26,564 nucleotides of DNA from Pleurotus ostreatus/Saccharomyces cerevisiae fusant (taxonomy: Eukaryota > Opisthokonta): assembly GCA_024196135.1 (NCBI GenBank), contig JAMQCK010000318.1, forward strand, positions 1,921-28,484, read 5' to 3'. Both the position numbers and the translations under genes were made by a program. The notes below the pieces were generated by a model. That model searched no databases and had not been told where the DNA came from. It saw only the letters and a list, made by a program, of their open reading frames with translations. Positions 1 to 8,664 of this stretch are shown here, in pieces. Numbering within the stretch: the stretch's first letter is position 1; every line of letters starts with the position of its first letter.

Positions 1-508
1 CCCCTACGTCGTCGCCGCAAGCGCGCCACGAGTTAGCGAGGCACGTGGAATCCGCGCGACGACGACATCCACCCCCCTCCCCCCGGCGTGCACCCGACAC
101 CGTCGAGCTCGACGACGACGATGCTCGGACGCCAGGCCGGGCATCCGGCCCGTCCATCTGGCGCGTTCGGCCGCGCGACGTCGTGTCCTCAACCACCACC
201 ACCCCACCACCCTTGTCCCCCCGCCGCCTCCGGACTCCCCTCCCCCACTCCCTCTCCTTCGTTATACCTCGACTTTCGGCGTTTACCGCTTGACGCGACG
301 ACTAGGCCACACAAGATGACAAAAAGCGCCGCATGACGACGATCCACCAGGTGTGCGAGGAGAGGGACCGCGGGTGTGTGTATACGCCCCGCTAGTCGAC
401 GTTTACTAACGTTCCACTTTAATGACGCCTGGGGATGCGCGAGAACAGGCGCGCGATCTGCGCGACGATGGGCAAACACTGCCCCTCCCCGCCATTCGCC
501 CCTCAGAC

Positions 509-998
509 CGCCCATTAGGGCGCGGGAGCTTCGCCTAGGGCCTATCACGCGCCCTAGGATGCCCCCTATGGCTTCTTTAGCCGCTACGCCCCCACCTGCG
601 CGCTTAACGTGCGCAGGTACGGTAGTAAATTACACCCTCCCACCACCCTCTACCCCTTGCTCGTGTAGAATCGCCTTCGTGGCGATTCTACGCGCCGCTG
701 GCGGCGCATATTGCGCTACCAAACTCGCTTTCGGTGCGCCGCGTCCGAGCGCAGTCGCGATCGGCTAAGCCGACTGCGCGGGGCCGCTGGCAGCGGCGGG
801 GTTTGCCCCCTCGACGTGCTGGATGGGTATGCGCTGCCCACTCTTTCAATAGAGAGGGTCTATTGCGTGTACCGGTGCCCCCTCGCTCCGCATCTGCGCC
901 TCTCGAAGGTGCAGGGGCAGCGGGAATGCGCAGCCATATCCCCTCTCCTCCCCCCCCCCCCGCGTGCTACGTGCCGCCGCGGACGCGTCACTAGACGC
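509..998. repeat. Cluster of short inverted repeats (hairpin-rich segment)
   Basis: At least ten short inverted repeats follow each other. Arms: 509-513/518-522 (CGCCC, 4-base loop); 534-541/551-558 (CCTAGGGC); 594-601/611-618 (ACCTGCGC); 665-675/681-691 (GTAGAATCGCC, 5-base loop); 692-698/701-707 (GCGCCGC); 749-757/771-779 (GCGCAGTCG); 783-789/791-797 (GCCGCTG); 798-801/806-809 (GGGG); 847-853/859-865 (CAATAGA); 894-900/908-914 (CTGCGCC, one G-T pair); 985-989/994-998 (GCGTC). The arms have different sequences, so this is not one repeat family. A structured non-coding RNA, or a region shaped by template switching, are possible explanations; neither is shown. Confidence 0.75.
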
Positions 999-1078
999 AG
1001 AAGGGCACCCGTAGCTCGGGAGGACACCCTCCTACTCTTCCTTTCCTTGACGAGGGCGTCGATCGCGGGCGAAAATTT

Positions 1079-1388
1079 GCAGGATGCCGCTCGGCGTACA
1101 TTGAACTGCAGGACACCGCTCGGCGGACGATGATCCATTGCTTCACGACTTGATTCGGGCGCGACGGATGAGTGGGATCATTGGTGATGCATTGCGTCGC
1201 GAGTTGGCTGGGGGATGCTGAGGGTGACGGGCGACCTCGATGTCACGAAGCGCGTTGTCGGCGACGCGAAGCACGACGTTCGCGAAACGAAGCCGGCTCT
1301 ACAACGGCAGGTCAGCTTCCTCGGGTTCGTAACTAACCCACCTCAGCTCACCTATCACCCCACCTGCCGGACGACGATCTATTGCTTC
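1079..1388 (+). repeat. Diverged direct repeats
   Basis: An 18-base unit at 1079-1096 recurs at 1108-1125 with two mismatches (period 29). The next segment, 1126-1144 (GACGATGATCCATTGCTTC), recurs at 1370-1388 with two mismatches. In one frame both copies of the second unit read as a short acidic DDD motif followed by LL, so this may be a decayed coding repeat. No known element is recognised. Confidence 0.5.
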
Positions 1389-2257
1389 GCGGGCTGGATC
1401 CCGAAGTGTCGCGTGTACACCGGGAAGGAGGCGAATGTAGCGCATCGAGCGGGATCTTCGTGGTCCTTAAGATGTCGAACATGGCCCTTAAGAAGCCGTA
1501 CGTGGTCTCGAAGACGTCGTACGTGACCCTGTGAGAATGAAGTCAGCACAGAGCAAGGAGAGCGAGGGTCACGAGCTCACCTGAATGGATCATAGCATCT
1601 GCATACAAACACAGTCGACGGAGGGTGACGAGGTGCTGAAAGCTCCGCCCATGACTTGGAGACCGTGCGAGAGGAAGCGTCGGCCGAGCCAGGACCCGCG
1701 AGGACTTGCATGCTGAGCTAGAACCGCCACGACATCGTCAGGAGAATGCTGCGGAACAACAATGAGTATAAAATTGAACTCCCAAATCAATGAGACTCAC
1801 CGAGCGTGCTCGTTGAGCTGACTGCCTTGCTCGTCGAACTATGCCGGTACGCGGCACGGTCAGTCTCTGACCCTAAACCCGATCTCGTGCATTCTAACAC
1901 ACTATCTTCATATAGAACGATGAGATACACGTTGAAAGTGATATATCTAAGCTCTTACCCCTCCTCCCTCGCCGAGGAGGAAGCGAATTGAGGTGTGTTT
2001 GGTTGATTACTCGACCCCTTCATCTCAATTGCTCATCCACTCGCAGCCCTTCTTGTATTGCATTCCTCAAGTCATCGATAACGACGTCCTTCGAGCGTTC
2101 TTTGCGGCGCTTACCTTGCGCTTCCAGCCGCCCAAGCACATCGGCTAAGATGTGCTCCGTCAAGAGATTCAGAATTGACTCCTTGTAGCGCTCTCAAGCA
2201 GCACTTGTAAGTCACCCTTCTCATTGCTTCTTCCAACCACTTACCTCTGTGTTGTAG

Positions 2258-3370
2258 GTGTCGAAGAGACGAGTCGGAAAGGCTCTGACCTACGCTCCAA
2301 CCCCAAGGCCGATGTCTTGCGTCCTGAAGCGAGGATACGAATTTCTCAGTGAGTCCTCGCCCCGACCTTTGTTGCCCTTCCCTTCCCTCCCCCTCCTTCC
2401 ATCGCCTCCCGCTTGCGCAGCTCTCCTCCATACAACTAACTGACTTGTATCCTACAGATGCCTGACTGCCTGTAGCGCCCGAGCCCGACAAAGAAGCGCT
2501 TGAGGGTCAACAGGTGCGCATTTTGCTTACCCTCGCGCTCATTTCCTCCCCCTCGTCCCACTTCCTTTCCCCGCGTTCCCACCCCTCCCCCCTCGCTCCA
2601 CCCCCTCCCTCCCCCTCGCTCCACTCCCCCTCCCTGCCCTTCGCCCTTTACCCCTTCTCCCTCTCGTTCTCTCGCATCCCACCACATTCTCGCGCTGACG
2701 ACGCACAGAGCACAACCATGCGACGCGAATTGCCGCACTTTGAGAGCGAGGACGCTCACCGCGCTTCAAGAGCGAGGATGCCTCCTGCGCTTCAAGGACG
2801 CGCTCAGAGAGCAAAGGGGGAGGGAGCCAAAGGTGAGCACCCACCTTCCCTTCGCCTCTGACCCCATACTCATCTGTCCCAGGATCATTTGCCTCGGAGC
2901 GCTTCGGCAAGGTCATGAAGAACAAGCTTGAGGAGGGGAGGGGAGGGAGGGGAGAAGGGTCTTCCCCCTTCGTCTCTTCCCCCTTCTCCCCTTCTTTTTC
3001 CCCTTCTCCCCTCCTTCTTTCTCCCTTTCTCTTGTATCTCGCTCGCTACGCTGCTCTGATTATCCACAGATCACGACAACGCGAAGGCGACAGGAGGCGA
3101 AGGGGGAGGGAGTTCGGTATAGGTAAGCCCCCAGCCCCACCCTTCACCCTCGCCCCGTACTAATCTGTCTCCTCAGATCCAGCCACTCGAGCTCGAATGG
3201 GAGCGCTTCCGCTAGAGATGAACGCGCTCGAGCGCTCCGGCGAGGGAATCAAGATGGGATGGGGGGAGGAGGGGAAGGGTGAGGGAGACATCTCGCCTCG
3301 GCGCTTACAGCGCCCTTTCAACTCAAATCGCTCGGAGGAAGCGGCAGGAAAGTCGATAGGTAGCTTCTAG
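2258..3370 (+). CDS. Possible multi-exon gene of unknown function, 5' end unresolved
   Basis: Exons 2258-2348, 2476-2513, 2709-2832, 2883-2958, 3070-3122 and 3177-3370 join in phase into 191 codons without a stop, ending at TAG 3368-3370. Donors are GTGAGT, GTGCGC, GTGAGC, GTCTTC (weak) and GTAAGC; acceptors are TAG or CAG, with CTGAC or CTAAT-like branch sites. The first ATG in this frame is at 2312; a further intron-like segment 2207-2257 suggests exons upstream, but the frame is stopped there. The product would be about 173-191 residues, basic and rich in R, E, K and G, with the stretch FASERFGKVMKNKLEE. I recognise no family. Two introns (195 and 111 bases) are almost pure pyrimidine. It could be a lineage-specific gene, a spliced non-coding RNA, or a remnant. 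Confidence 0.35.
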
Positions 3371-3544
3371 TAGATACAGTAGTTGTGTACTAGACAAACG
3401 TAAACAGATGAGAAATCATTGAGCTTACGAAAGGACGAGAGAAGGGGCTCACCCTGCGACAACACCATTGCCTGGGGCCGATACACTGTGTGAACGGGTA
3501 GCAGGACCAAGGACCTTGCTGCCAAGGTTGATGCATCAACCCCA

Positions 3545-3602
3545 ACCTTGCGACACACCGACGCCGCGCGAAGCGCGGCGTGTCGGGGTGTCGCTGTAGA
3601 AC
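3545..3602. repeat. GC-rich hairpin element, copy 1
   Basis: This 58-base unit starts ACCTTGC and ends GCTGTAGAAC, as does copy 2. The stem is 3550-3569 against 3573-3594 with loop GAA, a two-base bulge in the 3' arm and one mismatch. The core GCGAAGC is a DNA minihairpin known to be unusually stable. No flanking target-site duplication was seen. Confidence 0.8.
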
Positions 3603-3605
3603 AGA

Positions 3606-3686
3606 TGATCGGGTGTCTGTTAGCCAGATCGGGCCTACCTATTACCCGATCAGGTTAAGTTCAAATACCGATCGAATGCCCGATCA
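3606..3686. repeat. Four GATCGGG motifs, two in each orientation
   Basis: TGATCGGG lies at 3606-3613 and AGATCGGG at 3626-3633. The inverse CCCGATCA lies at 3645-3652 and 3679-3686. Copies 1 and 3 extend to a TGATCGGGT/ACCCGATCA pair, and copies 2 and 4 to GATCGGGC/GCCCGATC, so the four can fold as two interleaved inverted repeats. Confidence 0.7.
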
Positions 3687-3781
3687 TATCCCTGGCTTTA
3701 TCAGGATACCTGTGTATGGTGTATGCCTGCTTGGTGGGGGTGGCTTCTTGATGGCTGTGATGCTTTGAAGGATCAATAGTG

Positions 3782-3839
3782 ACCTTGCAATACACCGACG
3801 CCGCGCGAAGCGCGGCGTGTCGGTGTGTTGCTGTAGAAC
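3782..3839. repeat. GC-rich hairpin element, copy 2
   Basis: Same 58-base unit as 3545-3602. It differs at four stem positions and none weakens the fold: one G-C pair became A-T by change on both arms, one G-C became G-T, and one mismatch became a pair. The GAA loop and GC core are identical. Confidence 0.8.
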
Positions 3840-3861
3840 TGTAGGACTGTAGGACTGTAGG
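3838..3861 (+). repeat. Three tandem copies of ACTGTAGG
   Basis: Three perfect copies of the 8-base unit ACTGTAGG are followed by a partial ACTA. The array starts inside the right end of hairpin copy 2, whose end (CTGTAGAAC) resembles the unit, so the array may have grown from it by slippage. Confidence 0.85.
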
Positions 3862-4159
3862 ACTATTGAGTACATGTTTCAACTGTTCAGTAAATATGTT
3901 CTAGTTTAATTGGGCATGTATTGTAGATGAGCTGTCCATACTGCATGTTGAGCAGCCTTCACACGTGGATAGAGAACAAACATGTCAATATGAGCCTAAC
4001 ATATGGCAACTTGCACATATCAGGAAGAACCTCTGGTTAGACTACCCCACCGTACGCCACGCGAAGCGCTGGCCCTCTCTAGACCTAGTGCACGAGGTAC
4101 ATAACGCCCTCGCCTTCTCCGTCCGTTAGACCGTAGCTAATCGACGGCTTCACTCGCAG

Positions 4160-5662
4160 ACCGTCAGCTACATCCTCGACGCAATGGCCATCGATTGGAG
4201 CCCCGCGGACGATTTACCGGACAATGACGGTGGCATGGGCGAGTTCGTCCGCAAAAACGCGTACGAGCAACGTGACGCGCTAGAGCAACGCATGAGAAAC
4301 ATGGCCGCCCAGCCCAAGTCGCTCCGCCGCATTCGCTCCCTCGGCTTCGTCGAATCTTGGTCGGCGGAAATATATAATTGGCTGAACTTCATCGGAACAT
4401 CTTGCCTCAAATTTGTCAACCCTCTCTTGACACCCTTGGCAGCTCACATACGCGACTCTTCGATCGAGGAGTTCACGTACGTGTCGCGGTATCTGTACGG
4501 AACTGTGTGGAGGGAAGTGGCCAAGTCGAAGACGCTGCATACGCTCGACTTGGTCACGAGTCTCCCAAAGGATCCGAAATGGTGCGTTTCCTCTCATATC
4601 GACCGAATCCATGCGCTGAATGAAGCAAACTACAGGCCTCGCGCGCCAAACATCCGCAACCTTGATTTAACAATCCCTGCGACCATGCGCTACACCAACA
4701 TGTGGAGCATTCTCATGGTCTGCCCCGGCCTTTTGTACCTTTGCACCGGCGGCGTGCTCACCGACGGCGTCGTACTCCCCGAGCGCATCTTGCGATCTGT
4801 TGACCACAATCCTATGAAGCATCTACGCCGAGTTGACATGAACAACATCGCAGCGCCGTCCCTGGTCCATCTTGCGGCCGGTATCCGGGGAGCGGATCCT
4901 GCGCCGCTCACCCATTTGTCAATATCGTGCGGGTCCCGATCGCATATCAAGCGGGATGTTGCTTTCGCTCTCACTCAGTCCTTTCGCTCCGCACCGCACC
5001 TACGCGTCTTGCATCTCACCGGGCTCCAGTACGCGCGCCCTGACCTCTTCGAACTTCTGGGAGAATGCGCGCCAGGCTTGCACGCCCTGGCCATATATCA
5101 CCGCCCGAGCATCTTCCGACTGTCGAAGGCGCCCGCTCACTGGCCCTGTCCGTCCTACGAATACGCGCCCCACCTCGCTGCATTCCCTCATCTCGAGCAT
5201 CTGGCGCTGAACATGTCCGTCCTCGAATTCTCGCATTCCTCGCAGTATATGTTGCGCATCGAAAACGGATACGTCGGCGCGGAGCGGGAGGACGATATTG
5301 CGATGCTGGCGTATATGATGCAGATGCAGGCGCGTCTGCTCCAAAAGAATAGCTTCAAGGAGAAGCAGCCACTTGTCGAGGAACTGTTTGGCGACGATCT
5401 GGCGCCAGGCGCAGTGCGTGCGATGGTCAGGCTGTTTGCCATTCATGGGTCAGCCCTGCGCTCTATCTTCCTGCATGACCCGTCGAAGCCGGTGCGGATG
5501 TCGGCGTGGGCAGTTGATAGGGATAGCTCCGGGTGCCCGGGTTTGAGGAACGTTTGGACGGAGGCGGAAGAGGCGGCCGAGTACCATTACGGGTCTATGC
5601 AGAATAGGGAAGGGTGGAAGTTCACCGCGCAGGAGATCAAGGAGGTCGTAGCCAATGCTTAA
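4160..5662 (+). CDS. F-box/leucine-rich-repeat family protein, copy A, lacking the F-box (possibly 5'-truncated)
   Basis: The first ATG is 4184. Similarity to copies B and C begins eight codons earlier, at 4160 just after a CAG acceptor (SYILDA against YKLDSY in C), so an upstream exon is expected or was lost. An intron at 4582-4635 (GTGCGT...TACAG, 54 bases) matches the intron position in B and C. Being a multiple of three and free of stops, it can also be read through (474 residues spliced, 492 not). The protein carries the leucine-rich part of the family: SHIKRD, LQYARPDLFELLGECAPGL, YEYAPHLAAFPHLEHLALNM and the ending AWAVDRD. The F-box and about 240 N-terminal residues present in B and C were not found upstream. 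It may be a shortened but expressed gene or a decaying copy. It is convergent with the gene at 6384-6842. Confidence 0.75.
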   Translation, partial: TVSYILDAMAIDWSPADDLPDNDGGMGEFVRKNAYEQRDALEQRMRNMAAQPKSLRRIRSLGFVESWSAEIYNWLNFIGTSCLKFVNPLLTPLAAHIRDSSIEEFTYVSRYLYGTVWREVAKSKTLHTLDLVTSLPKDPKWCVSSHIDRIHALNEANYRPRAPNIRNLDLTIPATMRYTNMWSILMVCPGLLYLCTGGVLTDGVVLPERILRSVDHNPMKHLRRVDMNNIAAPSLVHLAAGIRGADPAPLTHLSISCGSRSHIKRDVAFALTQSFRSAPHLRVLHLTGLQYARPDLFELLGECAPGLHALAIYHRPSIFRLSKAPAHWPCPSYEYAPHLAAFPHLEHLALNMSVLEFSHSSQYMLRIENGYVGAEREDDIAMLAYMMQMQARLLQKNSFKEKQPLVEELFGDDLAPGAVRAMVRLFAIHGSALRSIFLHDPSKPVRMSAWAVDRDSSGCPGLRNVWTEAEEAAEYHYGSMQNREGWKFTAQEIKEVVANA

Positions 5663-6383
5663 GCCGTTTGGGGCGAGCTGTAATTTCACAATGTACTCGC
5701 TTTCCAAGCACGGAACCTTCTTCAGCGCTGGCCCAATCTCGCAGGCAGACACAAATACCGATTGAGCGAGTCAACCGTGACTCTCGCTTCGTCGAGATAA
5801 CAAAGGATTTCGAGTATGCCTAGCCGTGGCTTAGCGACCCCGAAGTTCATAACGGAGGACCTCTACGGCGAACAGACTTTTTCGAAGAGTACACATACAA
5901 CTGTGACCCCTCCGGCCTCTGTCTTTCTTCCTTCGCTAATGGGGCTGTGACCAATCCAGGATGAAGCCGAGGCGTACAAGCCTGGCAACTTTTCTGCATT
6001 GCTGGGCGCAAACTTTGTCGATGGTAGCGACAATTACTAGTAGGTAAGGATATAAGTAAACGGAACCAATAAATATCTCGAACACAAAGGGGATGCTGGC
6101 GAAGACGAAAGGGATGCGCTGGGAATTGAAGCCGATGCAGAGGAAGGCGATGACGAACGAACAAAATCGGACACTAAAAGTACACTAAGACGGCCCCTAG
6201 AGGGCAGGGGCACGGCCGCCTCTTGAGTGGCGGGTCGACGCGGTCGACGTGCGTGGCGATGGCGCTCGAGCGAGCTTGACTCAAGGCTGATACGATGGTG
6301 GCGCTGACGCTCAACCCTTGCGTGGCATCGAGGCTTTCACGGGCACAAAGGCTCACGCTTCTTTCGACCTCTCTTCTTCACCC
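5663..6383. other. Convergent intergenic region between copy A and H1
   Basis: I see no convincing gene. One plus-strand frame at about 6090-6225 encodes an acidic stretch (ERDALGIEADAEEGDDE) without a start or family resemblance, and a minus-strand frame overlaps it. TGACTCA occurs at 6277-6283. The segment should hold the 3' ends of both flanking transcripts. Confidence 0.4.
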
Positions 6384-6842
6384 TTAGACATACTCATACA
6401 CCACAACCGGCTCCGCGACGATGAACGTCTCGTGGCGGCGCAGCGGCCTCGCGCTTCGAAGCTTGACCGGCGCGCCCTGTGGCTTAGTCGCCACCCGCTG
6501 GAGACGCGGGTGCTTGCTCGCGCCGTGCACCGCGCGCCACGGGAAGGGCTGCACCTCGATGCGCTTCACGGCGCGCTGGCGGCGGCGGGCGGCGTGCACG
6601 GACGCCTTGAGCGAGTGCGTGTCGAGCGTGATGCTTGCGAGGTGATCGGACAACTCGTCCATATCGGTGTCAGTGGCGGGGAGCGGCGGCGCGATCGGCT
6701 TCTGGACGAGCATTTGGGCGTTCTGAATGGGGTGGAACTGGTGGCCACCCTGCTGCGTCGCGCTCGCCGTTAGGGACAGCGCCAAGTGCGGGGCGGCAGG
6801 GGCATAGGCCGGGTAGGTGAAGGTGCAAGTGGCGGCAGACAT
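6384..6842 (-). CDS. Small protein of unknown function, HETFIVAEP family (H1)
   Basis: A single-exon frame of 152 residues starts at ATG 6842; an upstream in-frame GTG at 6854 is less likely. The N-terminal part is A/P/T-rich and looks disordered (TYPAYAPAAPHLALSL). The middle has an acidic patch (DTDMDELSDHLASI) followed by a basic one (AARRRQRAVKR). The C-terminus holds RVATKPQGAPVKL and RRHETFIVAEP, both of which recur in the frame at 25514-25714 near the other end of the window. There is no signal peptide, membrane segment or CaaX end. A TATA box lies 139 bases upstream and several TGASTCA sites lie further out, so it is probably a regulated gene. The function is unknown to me. Confidence 0.7.
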   Translation of the reverse strand: MSAATCTFTYPAYAPAAPHLALSLTASATQQGGHQFHPIQNAQMLVQKPIAPPLPATDTDMDELSDHLASITLDTHSLKASVHAARRRQRAVKRIEVQPFPWRAVHGASKHPRLQRVATKPQGAPVKLRSARPLRRHETFIVAEPVVVYEYV

Positions 6843-6980
6843 CGTTCTCTTCACGCGGATGGGTAGGGTGCAGAGCGGGTTGGTGGATAGAGGCTGGTGG
6901 CGAGTGGCTGGATGAGCGCGGGTGGCAAGCTCAAGAGATGATGGGTGTTCAGGACAAGAAATGCCGGGCAGAAATCGGTC

Positions 6981-6988
6981 CTTTTATA
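6981..6988 (-). promoter_or_regulatory. TATA box of H1
   Basis: TATAAAAG on the minus strand, 139 bases before ATG 6842, in a region with no competing gene. Confidence 0.6.
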
Positions 6989-7730
6989 TGAACGGAGAAC
7001 AATGGACGCGCGCCTATGACGTTGAGTCAACGGACATGCCGAACCCACGCGGCCCTGACAGGCTGAACGGCGGGGAACAATGGGCGCCGCGTAATACGCG
7101 TGTCTGATGCCCCGGCTGCGTAGTGTGCGGGGAACAAGTCAGTCCAGTGAAAGACTGCACATTGACAAAGGGGGATCGGTTGCTGGTAAGGTCCGTTCAT
7201 TGACAGAAGTCGGGTCTGTTGCGATTCTGTTTCGTGTGAAAGGATCGTGAAAGCAGGTCGCCGTCCGGGGTAACATCCAAGGAGGGCGAACAATAGGATT
7301 CCAGAATAGTATATGAGCTGGAATGGCGCGATGAAGAGTGACTCAAGCTAGTCCGTGGGTCCATGCAGTGCCCATGACTGCGGTGGCATAGTGGCAGTCG
7401 CCTGCGGGAGGCTAGCCTACCGGCAGGCGCGTGGATTCCGACCGCAGCTTTCCCTTTGTCGACCGGTGCGCCGCGAGGCAAAGGATAGCGTGTGAGTCAA
7501 CGTGACCCAGGTCCACCTGGTGGCACACGAAATTCCGGAGCCGACCGTCGGTGGGCGCATACATGGGCGACTGAGCGCTGCATCTATGGCGACCTGTCGC
7601 ATGCCAGCGGGCGCCTACAAGGGCAGTGGTGATTGATGCAGGACGCATTGGCTTTTCTAGTGTCGCGGTACCGGGAGAGCTGGATGAGCAGTGACTGCCG
7701 GTGGCTCGTATATGTGTACGTTGGGAGTCT
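6989..7730 (-). promoter_or_regulatory. H1 upstream region with three TGASTCA (bZIP/AP-1/Gcn4-type) sites
   Basis: TGAGTCA or TGACTCA occurs at 7023-7029, 7339-7345 and 7493-7499. The motif is expected about once per 8 kb by chance. TTCCAGAA at 7301-7308 resembles a minimal heat-shock half-site pair. No coding frame in this 740-base stretch is convincing, so it is read as the promoter region of H1 plus the 3' end of the DUF4604 gene. Confidence 0.5.
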
Positions 7731-8430
7731 TCATGCGTCCTCGCCAAACGAGAGTAGCGCCTTCTTCTGTTTCTTCGGCTTTTTGGGCTTCCCAGAGGCC
7801 TTCTCCTTGTCCTTCCTCCCGGGCGCGCTCTTCGGCTCGCTGTCTTCATCATCCGCAGAGACGCGTATCTTGCGCTTCCCGAGTGACTGTGCCTTCAGGT
7901 CGGCGAATCTGTCGGGCTTGGAGGTTGAAAAGGATAGGCTAGGTCTGTCGGTTTTGGATTTGAAATCGTCGAGCTTCGCCTCGTCGGTGCCCTCAGTTGC
8001 GGGAGCGTCGGTGGTCTCAGGGAGTGGAGGAAGGCCCTTCTCTAGACGTGGGTAGATGTGTGAGCAAGCATGAAGGTATATAGATGTCCTGCCACGCACC
8101 TCTTCGCTTCTCATTCTCCACCTCCCTGGCTGACAGATGCTTCCCCTCCCTAAGCACGACGATCTGCGGCGCCTCGTCCCCAGCTTCCTCATCTGCGCTC
8201 CCTGGGTCATCGTCCGGTCTAGTAGGTATCGGTGGCCTGTCGTCCTTAGGCCGTCGAGGGATGGCAGGCCTGCCACCGCCTACTTCCTCCCACTCGGGGT
8301 CCCCTTCCTCCTCGTCCGAGTCGGCGTTCCCGTTGACATGATTCTGGAAGCGGCGTAGGAAGGCGGGTGTCTGTGCGTTGTATGCCAGTCGCGAGCTGAG
8401 CTGGGCGCGGGTGGGCTCCTTGGGTGCCAT
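7731..8430 (-). CDS. DUF4604 (KIAA1143-like) protein
   Basis: Two exons, 8430-8100 and 8041-7731, join in phase over a 58-base intron (GTGCGT...TAG) to give 213 residues. Near the N-terminus PAFLRRF is followed by an acidic stretch (DSDEEEGDPEWEE). PQIVVLREGKHLSAREVE is the core that marks DUF4604: animal KIAA1143 has a very similar QVVVLKKGDLS segment. The C-terminus is lysine-rich (KPKKPKKQKKALLSFGEDA), suggesting nuclear location and disorder. The molecular role of the family is not established. The gene is divergent from the Yra1/ALY gene with 234 bases between start codons, so the two probably share a promoter region. The start is chosen because MAPKEPTRAQ... leads directly into the domain; the open frame upstream lacks similarity. 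Confidence 0.85.
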
Positions 8431-8664
8431 GATGCGAGAGGAGGGAGGTGGAGGAGCGTGAAGTTCGAATTGGGAGTCCACCTTACTTCCCAGCCGGCAT
8501 CCCGGCCCGCCCACGTGTCCGCGGCGCGCGCCTGTTCTCGACCTCTTCCTCGCCCTTCACAGCTCACCACCTTCGGCACCCGCTGTACTCAGCATCATCC
8601 CCTTGCCTGACGATCGCAAGATCCTATATCTTGATTCACACGACTTTACGACTCACGACTCACG
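8431..8664. promoter_or_regulatory. Bidirectional promoter region, DUF4604 and Yra1/ALY genes
   Basis: These 234 bases separate two divergent start codons. I see no TATA box in either direction and no gene inside. Pyrimidine-rich stretches lie at 8545-8600. Confidence 0.5.

Larger units (their letters stand above)
1..2257. other. Long stretch without a recognisable gene
   Basis: No open frame here resembles a known protein. Bases 1-300 are C-rich low-complexity sequence whose open frames are proline/arginine/serine-rich and overlap on both strands, as expected from base composition. Bases 509-998 are dense in short inverted repeats (separate entry). Diverged direct repeats lie at 1079-1125 and at 1126-1144 with 1370-1388. 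A canonical intron-like segment runs from a GT after 1311 to the CAG near 1346, with CTAAC before the acceptor, so a decayed or lineage-specific gene is possible around 1215-1530. This is inference only. Confidence 0.5.
3371..4159. other. Repeat-bearing spacer upstream of F-box copy A
   Basis: The spacer holds two hairpin copies, four GATCGGG motifs and an 8-base tandem repeat, each listed separately. From 3880 to 4096 one plus-strand frame is open and ends at GAG with a GT donor (4097) that could splice to the acceptor at 4159. Its conceptual product does not resemble the F-box exon of the paralogues, so it is not called as an exon. A CACGTG lies at 3962-3967. Confidence 0.5.

Noticed and set aside
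45..548. Several overlapping proline/arginine-rich frames on both strands
   Set aside because: Low-complexity C-rich DNA gives stop-free frames by composition. No start, splice or family evidence.
3545..3839. The two hairpins as terminal inverted repeats of one transposon
   Set aside because: They are direct copies, each self-complementary. The sequence between them has no transposase-like frame, and no target duplication flanks the pair.
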